NCBI GenBank assembly: GCA_002299245.1
Contig: DBOI01000006.1
Location: 1,583-12,246 of the forward strand
Length of the DNA stretch: 10,664 nt
Direction of reading: 5' to 3'
From: Hydrogenovibrio sp. UBA650
GTDB taxonomy: Bacteria; Pseudomonadota; Gammaproteobacteria; Thiomicrospirales; Thiomicrospiraceae
The stretch's first letter is position 1. Each line of letters begins with the position of its first letter. The notes beneath the pieces were generated by a model. It saw only the letters and a list, made by a program, of their open reading frames with translations. It was not told the origin of the DNA and did not search any database. Made by a program: the position numbers and the translations under genes. This document shows positions 5,639 through 10,664 of the stretch, piece by piece.

Positions 5639-6805
5639 ATGAATCACAATCTCAAAATTGGCTTTGTTCCTTTAACCGACTGCGCCCCGCTAATTGTTGC
5701 TAAAGAACAAGGCTTCTTTAACCAACACGGTTTAAATGTAAAACTTTATAAAGAAGCCTCGTGGTCAACAATTCGCGACAAACTGGTTTTTGGTGAATAC
5801 GATGCCGCACACCTATTGGCTCCCATGTTAATGGCTACAACACTCGGCATTAACTCTATAAAAAAACCATTGGTCACCGCCTACTCTTTTGGTTTAAATG
5901 GTAATGCGATTAGTGTTTCCAATGACCTTTTTAAGCAGATGCATGCCTATGATCCTGAGTTAATTCAGTATCCAGAGCGCAGTGCACAGGTTCTAAAAAA
6001 GGTGGTTGAAAACAGGGAAAGTGGAGAGAAGAGTAAGCTCCGTTTTGCTGTGGTTTTCCCTTTTTCTATGCATTATTACCTGCTTAATCACTGGTTAAAA
6101 TCGGGTGGTTTGGCCGTAAATGAGGATGTCGAAATTCTAGTCGTGCCTCCTTCTAATGTTGTACAGGCTATGGAAGAGGGCATGATTGATGGGTATTGTG
6201 TTGGTGAACCGTGGAATACTCACGCTGTTAAAAGCAAGGTTGGCGTAACGGTTATTACCGGTTATGAAATCTGGAATAATGCACCGGAGAAAGTGCTTGG
6301 GGTTAGGGCTGATTGGGCAGAACAAAACCAGAAGGTTCACGAAAAGCTTATTCTTTCTCTCTATGAGGCCAGCGAGTGGATTGACCAGCAGGAAAACCGC
6401 TCGTTGTTAATAGAGTACCTGTCTTTGCCGCATTATGTGGGCGCTCCTAAAAGCAGTATTGAGAATGCTATAAAAGGCGAGGTTTGCAACCCTATTTGTA
6501 AGACATGTCGATCTGTGCCTAACTTCACTTTGCCATTTCAATATCATGCTAATTTCCCGTGGCAGTCACATGCAGAATGGATTTTGAATCAAATGGTCAA
6601 TCTCAACCAGATTTCTGGGGATATGGACATTAAAGAGGTGGCAAAATCTTGCTATTTGCCCGATGTTTATAGGCGTTCTATTCATAATAAGGGGGTTAAG
6701 GTTCCGCAGGTCAATATTAAGCCGGAGGGGGAGCATCAAAGTCCATGGTATCTTGAAGACTGTTTATTGGGTGAAGATCAGTTTTTGATACCAAAAGAAG
6801 TCTGA
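5639..6805 (+). CDS. nasS: NasS: cytoplasmic nitrate/nitrite sensor (NrtA/CmpA-like)
   Basis: The 388-residue protein belongs to the nitrate/bicarbonate-binding NrtA/CmpA/NasS family. It shows IGFVPLTDCAPLIVAKEQGFF (7-27), EASWSTIRDKL (39-49), AAHLLAPM (56-63) and GEPWN (189-193), which form the ligand cleft. It starts straight into the fold with no signal peptide or lipobox, and no ABC permease or ATPase genes are nearby, so it is the cytoplasmic sensor and not a transport component. NasS binds nitrate or nitrite and controls NasT by direct complex formation. AAAGGAAG precedes ATG 5639, and the 19-base gap to nasT implies one operon. A Cys cluster C283-x3-C287-x2-C290 is present, and I do not know whether it is common in the family. 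Confidence 0.88.
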   Translation: MNHNLKIGFVPLTDCAPLIVAKEQGFFNQHGLNVKLYKEASWSTIRDKLVFGEYDAAHLLAPMLMATTLGINSIKKPLVTAYSFGLNGNAISVSNDLFKQMHAYDPELIQYPERSAQVLKKVVENRESGEKSKLRFAVVFPFSMHYYLLNHWLKSGGLAVNEDVEILVVPPSNVVQAMEEGMIDGYCVGEPWNTHAVKSKVGVTVITGYEIWNNAPEKVLGVRADWAEQNQKVHEKLILSLYEASEWIDQQENRSLLIEYLSLPHYVGAPKSSIENAIKGEVCNPICKTCRSVPNFTLPFQYHANFPWQSHAEWILNQMVNLNQISGDMDIKEVAKSCYLPDVYRRSIHNKGVKVPQVNIKPEGEHQSPWYLEDCLLGEDQFLIPKEV

Positions 6806-6820
6806 TTAGGTTCGATATCG

Positions 6821-6863
6821 CTATCTTCTCCTCAGGGGTGATAGAGCTCTATTTTTATAGAGC
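6821..6863. terminator. Two hairpins between convergent nasS and kinase genes
   Basis: Two adjacent stem-loops fill the 67-base gap. The first pairs CTATC (6821-6825) with GATAG (6840-6844), with an inner CTCC/GGGG stem. The second is a perfect seven-base stem GCTCTAT (6846-6852)/ATAGAGC (6857-6863) around TTTT. No long T-run follows on either strand, so termination is inferred mainly from the position between convergent genes. Confidence 0.5.
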
Positions 6864-6872
6864 GTAATTTCT

Positions 6873-8594
6873 TTAATTTGTTAGCCACCACCACTGTATA
6901 AGCACTATTAAAAACAGTAGGGCTGATAATCCTTTCCAAAAAGCTGTTGGGTTGCGTTCTAGCAAGGGTTGATGCCTGTTTTTATTAATCATATCTGGTT
7001 TTGGTTTAGTAAAGTCAACCGTAAATTCGGAGAGCAGGGGGTAGCGTTTTTCCGGGTTGGGTTCACAGGCCGTTTTGAGTGACATATCCAGCCAGTCAGG
7101 AATATCCTTACGCGCATGCTTGGCAGGAATGTACTGCATGTGATGGTAGCTTTTTAAGTTAAACGGGTTGATCTGCTTTTCTTTATAGGGCAGTGCACCG
7201 GTTAACATCTCGTAGGCGATAACCCCGAGAGAGAAAATGTCGGAGCGGTTTGAGCCTTTCTCTCCAAGTAGGTATTCTGGAGCGGTATAGTGCAGTGTGC
7301 CTTCTGGGTGATGCCTTTCTATAACGGATGCGGTTTCAGCTAGGCTGGCTACGTGAACCGCCCCAAAATCAATAATTTTTATGCGGTTGTTATCATCAAT
7401 CATAATATTGTCCGGCTTTAAGTCTTGGTGAATAATCCCCAGACGATGCAGTGCTCTTAGGGCGCAGGCAATTTGGTTGATGATGTCGCGGACATCCTGT
7501 AGAGGAGGGTGCCGATGTTCATGAATCCACTGTTTAAGTGATTGGCCTTTTATGTACTCTGTTGTGAAATATAAAAACTGTTTGGTGCGATTACTCTGGA
7601 AGGTTTTCATTAGACCGGGGTGTTTTAAACTCTGTCCAATCCACTCTTCTCGAACAAAGCCATCAAGATACCAGGGGTCATCTGAATAATTAGCCGAAGG
7701 GGTTTTAAGCGCGACTTCGTGCCCGGTTTCCATATCTTTTGCTAAGTATATCTGGCTTCTGGATGAGAGGTTGATGACTTGCAAAATCTCGTAGCCATCG
7801 AGTTTCATTCCAGGTTCAAGTTCTGGTGGAAATGGCAGTTCAGAGAGCTTTTGATAAACCTCTTCCTTGCTGGCAGAAGGCAGTTGTTTTACTCGAATGA
7901 CTTGGGCGGTCAAATTATCATCAGAACCGTTTTTGAGTGCCGTATCCACAAGAGACTGTGCGATCTGCTCTTCATCGGCCTGAAGCAAAAGACCATTTAT
8001 TATCTCTTCTTCGGTTAAGAATTCATGAACCCCGTCTGTTGTCATTAAGTAGAGATCATCTTCTTCTACAGACTCTACCTTAAAGTCAATTTGGAGCACG
8101 GTATCAATACCTAACGCTCTGCTTAAGTAGCTTTGATCTTTGCTTAGCCAGGTTTGGTGGTCTTTAGTGAGTTGGGTTAATGTTCCTTGTCGATAGCGGT
8201 AAATCCTCGCATCACCAACATGCACGATAAATACTGAAGTGGATTTAAAAATGATGCTGTCAAAGGTTGTTACCCAGCCACGTAGTTCATTGGCTTCACT
8301 GGTCCCTTGTTGGTAGAGCCAAGAGTTGATGGAGCTGACAACTTGCTGACAAGCTTGCTTGGTACTCCAAGTGTCCGGTGTTGAGTAAAAGTCTTGGAGA
8401 AATGACTTTACGGCTGTTGAGCTTGCTTGTTTGGCGGCTTCACTGCTTGAAACTCCGTCGGCAATTACTGCTGAAATACCTTTTAATTCAAGCTGTTTGC
8501 CAGTTGGGATTGCATAGTTAACAGAGTCTTGGTTTTCTGGCTTAACGCCGGCAGTGCTTTTGAAGCCGATTGAAACTTGGAGTGTGTTTGACAT
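6873..8594 (-). CDS. PP2C phosphatase - Ser/Thr protein kinase fusion with C-terminal membrane anchor
   Basis: The 573-residue protein joins two opposing activities. The PP2C domain (1-240) shows NQDSV (21-25), ADG (45-47), HVGDARIYRY (125-134), TTDGVHEF (185-192) and GSDDNLTA (223-230), with metal-binding Asp 46, 187 and 226. The kinase domain (about 267-525) has K297 in VALKTP, E316/E317, the catalytic loop IHQDLKPDN (388-396) with D391, K393 and N396, DFG (409-411) and APE (438-440), followed by D452 and R517. One helix at 552-570 ends three residues before the C-terminus, a tail anchor placing both domains in the cytoplasm. The nucleotide loop INLSSRSQIYLA (274-285) lacks the usual glycines. 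A PP2C-kinase gene also sits beside nitrate-assimilation genes in Pseudomonas aeruginosa (recalled), so it may modulate nitrate uptake or reduction; its substrate is unknown. ATG 8594 has GAGG upstream. It follows the transporter gene across a terminator. Confidence 0.9.
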   Translation of the reverse strand: MSNTLQVSIGFKSTAGVKPENQDSVNYAIPTGKQLELKGISAVIADGVSSSEAAKQASSTAVKSFLQDFYSTPDTWSTKQACQQVVSSINSWLYQQGTSEANELRGWVTTFDSIIFKSTSVFIVHVGDARIYRYRQGTLTQLTKDHQTWLSKDQSYLSRALGIDTVLQIDFKVESVEEDDLYLMTTDGVHEFLTEEEIINGLLLQADEEQIAQSLVDTALKNGSDDNLTAQVIRVKQLPSASKEEVYQKLSELPFPPELEPGMKLDGYEILQVINLSSRSQIYLAKDMETGHEVALKTPSANYSDDPWYLDGFVREEWIGQSLKHPGLMKTFQSNRTKQFLYFTTEYIKGQSLKQWIHEHRHPPLQDVRDIINQIACALRALHRLGIIHQDLKPDNIMIDDNNRIKIIDFGAVHVASLAETASVIERHHPEGTLHYTAPEYLLGEKGSNRSDIFSLGVIAYEMLTGALPYKEKQINPFNLKSYHHMQYIPAKHARKDIPDWLDMSLKTACEPNPEKRYPLLSEFTVDFTKPKPDMINKNRHQPLLERNPTAFWKGLSALLFLIVLIQWWWLTN

Positions 8595-8616
8595 GTTTTA
8601 GGTTTGCCTCAAAGTA

Positions 8617-8647
8617 AAAAAGCCAGTGATCTGATCATCTGGCTTTT
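8617..8647 (-). terminator. Intrinsic terminator between the nitrate transporter and kinase genes
   Basis: A nine-base stem, AAAAGCCAG (8618-8626)/CTGGCTTTT (8639-8647), has extra pairing inside the loop (TGA/TCA). On the minus strand it reads as a GC-core hairpin followed by six Ts. It lies 21 bases after the transporter stop and about 20 bases before the kinase start, so it should end most transporter transcripts. The kinase ribosome binding site lies just downstream of it. Confidence 0.8.
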
Positions 8648-8668
8648 ATTATAGGTAAATAGAGAGGG

Positions 8669-10144
8669 TTATTTCACATCGATCATTTGAACAGTTCCAT
8701 CAGGCATGACCTCTGTCATCTGTCCGCTTGGCTCCTCAAGGAAGAACACGATCAATAAGAATACAAATAGAGCAACGATACCAATAATCATAAAGAATTG
8801 GTCGTAATCAAACATGGAGTTTGCGGTTAAGAATAACACTGCCCCCACATTACCAAATGCACCTGCCATGCCGGCAATTTGCCCTGTGAGTCGGCGTTGT
8901 ACCAAAGGCACCATTGCATAAACCGCACCAGAACCGGCTTTTGAGAAAATCCCCGCAATGACCGTAATAGCCACTACTAGCCAGATAGACCAGTCTTTAT
9001 CGACAAAGCCAAGCACAATAAAGCTTAAGCTGATGCCGGCAAAAATAACAATCAAGGTTTTCTTGCGGCCAAACAGGTCAGAAATCAGACCTCCACCAGG
9101 TCGAGCCACCAAGTTGATAAAAGGGTAGATACCGGCTAAAAGAGCGGCGGTTACCTTTGGAACATCAAACCAAGAGACATAAAACATCGCCAGCATGGAT
9201 ACGACTGCAAGCTCGGTTCCAAAGGTTACAAGGTATGCCCAGTCCAGAATAGCGACCTGTTTAAATTTATAACGGTGCATAGTCGGTACAGGTTCTTTGA
9301 AAATATGCTTATTAACTTGCCATATTCTCCAGGTCTGGAATAAGAAAATGATCACCAGTGATGCATAAGCAATGTTGGTTGCACCAGAACTCAATAGGCT
9401 CATATTTTCAGGTGAAAGCTTCCACGTTAAAACGGCTAATGCAAAGTACAGCGGGATGTTCATTAGCATATATAGGAGTAGGTCACCTTTAGAGGTGACT
9501 TCAAGCGCGCCAGTTTTATTAGGCTTGAAATAGGTCGAACCCTTAGGTGTATTTGAAACACTAAAGAAGTAGATCACGCCGTAAGCAATAGCAGCTAAGC
9601 TGGCAAAAGTAATTGCATAACGCCAGCCATCGACATCACCGATAGACACAGCAATAAACGGTAGAGTCATGGCCGCCCCGGCAGAACCAAAGTTACCCCA
9701 GCCGCCGTAAATTCCTTGTGCAATACCGGTTTGTTTAGCAGGGAACCACTCTGAAATCATACGAATACCAACAACAAAGCCTGCACCGATAAACCCGGAC
9801 AGGAATCTTAAGAGAGCGAGTTCATCGTAAGTTTGTGCCCAAGCAAAAGCGATACTGATTGCACCACCAAGAACAAGTATGGCGGAATAGAGTATTTTGG
9901 GACCAAATTTATCCACCAGCATCCCAACGACAATTCGTGCAGGAATGGTCATGGCCACGTTTAAGATAAGTAAGACTTTTGCTTCTTGCGTTGTTAGATC
10001 GAGCGCTTCTTGAATAAATGGCATCATCGGGCCAAGACCAAGCCAGACGACAAAACTCATAAAAAAAGCAAACCAAGTGAGGTGTAAGATTCTGATGTTG
10101 CCTGAAAAAGACAGTAAGTTAGGTATACCTATATTGGTATTCAT
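8669..10144 (-). CDS. narK: Nitrate/nitrite transporter, NarK/NasA-type MFS protein
   Basis: This 491-residue inner-membrane protein of the nitrate/nitrite porter family has about 12 membrane helices. The two nitrate-signature glycine motifs are present, GGWGNFGSAG (147-156) and GAFGNVGA (428-435), as are two MFS motif-A loops, GMLVDKFGPK (74-83) and GGLISDLFGRKK (351-362). R70 and R348 are likely counterparts of the paired substrate-binding arginines. A central cytoplasmic region (about 198-225) and the C-terminal tail make it longer than E. coli NarK. Next to nasTS it most likely imports nitrate for assimilation, though nitrate/nitrite exchange cannot be excluded. ATG 10144 has GGAG about nine bases upstream. 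NtrC-like sites lie 130-168 bases upstream of the start, and a terminator follows the gene. Confidence 0.93.
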   Translation of the reverse strand: MNTNIGIPNLLSFSGNIRILHLTWFAFFMSFVVWLGLGPMMPFIQEALDLTTQEAKVLLILNVAMTIPARIVVGMLVDKFGPKILYSAILVLGGAISIAFAWAQTYDELALLRFLSGFIGAGFVVGIRMISEWFPAKQTGIAQGIYGGWGNFGSAGAAMTLPFIAVSIGDVDGWRYAITFASLAAIAYGVIYFFSVSNTPKGSTYFKPNKTGALEVTSKGDLLLYMLMNIPLYFALAVLTWKLSPENMSLLSSGATNIAYASLVIIFLFQTWRIWQVNKHIFKEPVPTMHRYKFKQVAILDWAYLVTFGTELAVVSMLAMFYVSWFDVPKVTAALLAGIYPFINLVARPGGGLISDLFGRKKTLIVIFAGISLSFIVLGFVDKDWSIWLVVAITVIAGIFSKAGSGAVYAMVPLVQRRLTGQIAGMAGAFGNVGAVLFLTANSMFDYDQFFMIIGIVALFVFLLIVFFLEEPSGQMTEVMPDGTVQMIDVK

Positions 10145-10182
10145 TTTTAATTTCTCCGTTGAAACTGTTCGGTCTGTAGGTG

Positions 10183-10200
10183 TAAGAATTATCTATGCCG
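10183..10200 (-). promoter_or_regulatory. Weak sigma-54-like element upstream of narK
   Basis: On the minus strand CGGCAT (from 10200) carries the -24 GG (10199-10198). Ten bases later TC stands where GC is expected. It would start transcription near 10174, 30 bases before the ATG. The -12 mismatch makes it uncertain; support comes from two NtrC-like dyads centred at about -108 and -130 from that start. Confidence 0.3.
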
Positions 10201-10273
10201 TATTTTGTTTAGTATTTAAAATCAACGTATTATTGTATTTTTAGGTGTGAAGTCGAGATGCTTTTTGCTTTGG

Positions 10274-10312
10274 TGCACCATGTTTGCGGCTTGTGTGCAT
10301 GAATATGGTGCT
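10274..10312 (-). promoter_or_regulatory. Tandem NtrC-like dyads upstream of narK
   Basis: Read on the minus strand, AGCACCATATTCATGCA (10312-10296) and GCCGCAAACATGGTGCA (10290-10274) resemble the two E. coli glnA NtrC sites at 14 of 17 and 12 of 17 positions, as I recall those sites. Each has one strong half (GCACCAT or ATGGTGC) and one weaker half. Their centres are 22 bases apart, about two helical turns, as expected for cooperative activator dimers. Confidence 0.45.
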
Positions 10313-10496
10313 CTTGGGTGTTTTTTTTGAAAAATAAGTATTTGGTTATATTTAAGTTAACTATTTGATATGTATAGGGTTGTTGTTTCTTTGGCATGGA
10401 GTGTGTTGTTGTGGATTTGTAATTATTATTCATGAGTATTGCTGCTCTTAGCTTTAGTCCGTCAGGATGGGGTGAAGGGGCATCTGTCTTCTTTTT

Positions 10497-10664
10497 GGGG
10501 CTGTCCTAGATAACTAGTTCAGATGCTTTCTAACCCATTGTCTTAGCTGCAATAACTGAGATGATGGGTCACTGTTGTTAAATCTCCACTCACACTCCTT
10601 CAAGAATAGCTCAAAATGTGCTCCTGGGACACCATTGAATTTCCGCAGGTGGCGCTTGGCTTGG
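10497..10664 (-). mobile_element. IS1595-family insertion sequence, one end, runs off the window
   Basis: The transposase 3' end (10514-10664) is followed 16 bases later by GGGGCTGTCCTAGATAACT, read on the plus strand from 10497, which looks like the terminal inverted repeat. The other end and the target duplication are outside the window, so the exact boundary is an estimate. Confidence 0.65.
10514..10664 (-). CDS. IS1595 family (ISXO2-like) transposase, C-terminal part
   Basis: The visible 49 residues begin QAKRHLRKFNGVP, include FELFLKECEWRFN and end in QLRQWVRKHLN before a TAG at 10516-10514. This is the characteristic C-terminal end of ISXO2-like DDE transposases (IS1595 family), which cut and paste the element. 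The ECEWRFN segment contains the conserved E-W-R-x-N residues near the last catalytic region. The N-terminal zinc-ribbon and catalytic core lie to the right of the window, so whether the gene is intact cannot be judged. No frameshift is seen in the visible part. Confidence 0.85.
   Translation of the reverse strand, partial: QAKRHLRKFNGVPGAHFELFLKECEWRFNNSDPSSQLLQLRQWVRKHLN

Larger units (their letters stand above)
10145..10496. other. AT-rich non-coding region upstream of narK
   Basis: About 350 bases lie between the transporter start and the insertion-sequence end with no credible gene. An open frame on the minus strand (10230-10433) has low-complexity, AT-driven composition and no plausible protein signature. 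The part nearest narK holds NtrC-like dyads and a weak -24/-12 element. It also holds a seven-base inverted repeat, GCACCAT (10275-10281)/ATGGTGC (10305-10311), and a T8 run (10321-10328). No ANTAR two-hairpin leader followed by a terminator is seen on the narK strand. Confidence 0.6.

Noticed and set aside
7779..8018. Plus-strand open frame inside the phosphatase-kinase gene
   Set aside because: Lies wholly antisense to a well-supported PP2C/kinase coding region.
10263..10280. TGG...GCA on the minus strand as a sigma-54 promoter for narK
   Set aside because: Only nine bases separate GG and GC where ten are required, and it overlaps the NtrC-like dyad.
10321..10328. Plus-strand T8 run after the GCACCAT/ATGGTGC inverted repeat as a terminator
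   Set aside because: The T-run begins nine bases after a seven-base stem with a 23-base loop, and no gene ends upstream on that strand. The repeat fits regulatory sites better.
10230..10433. Open frame on the minus strand upstream of narK
   Set aside because: Low-complexity composition driven by AT-rich sequence, no recognisable domain, and it covers the putative NtrC sites. Most likely chance.

Overview
The window looks like chromosomal DNA of a marine-type gammaproteobacterium of moderate to low GC. The codon use, the short overlapping operons and the nitrate-assimilation genes all fit this group, but the sequence does not fix the genus. It carries a dense set of ordinary genes, an inorganic-nitrogen locus and, at the right edge, the end of an insertion sequence. 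No tRNA, rRNA or CRISPR array was seen.

Region 1 (1-2540, all +): a small VOC-fold protein, then five tightly packed genes. These are an exported protein built from 11-residue repeats, an ECF-like sigma-70 family factor, a DUF3619 single-pass membrane protein (probable anti-sigma or sensor partner), a tiny exported acidic protein, and an exported DUF3106 protein built from 18-residue repeats. The last four overlap one another, so this is almost certainly one transcription unit. It reads as a sigma-factor/envelope module whose periplasmic partners have no known function.

Region 2 (2548-3677, -): two adjacent genes of the same design, each with a short cytoplasmic N-terminus, one membrane helix and a long extracytoplasmic Asn/Ser/Thr-rich coiled coil. 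I do not recognise them. Their promoter region holds a clear 15-bp palindrome. Region 3 (3856-4868, +): a small two-helix membrane protein and a class I SAM-dependent methyltransferase.

Region 4 (4881-10312): the nitrate locus. nasT (ANTAR antiterminator) and nasS (cytoplasmic nitrate/nitrite sensor of the NrtA/CmpA fold) read rightward. They converge on a PP2C-phosphatase/Ser-Thr-kinase/tail-anchor fusion protein and a NarK/NasA-type nitrate transporter, which read leftward. A PP2C-kinase gene also sits next to nitrate-assimilation genes in Pseudomonas aeruginosa (recalled, not checked). Both promoter regions contain NtrC-like dyads about 105-130 bp upstream of weak sigma-54-like -24/-12 elements, which suggests control by nitrogen limitation on top of NasS/NasT. 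A strong intrinsic terminator separates the transporter gene from the kinase gene, so the kinase is probably made at a lower, read-through level. The assimilatory nitrate and nitrite reductase genes are not in the window.

Region 5 (10313-10664): AT-rich non-coding sequence, then the 3' end of an IS1595-family (ISXO2-like) transposase gene with its terminal inverted repeat. The element runs off the right edge.
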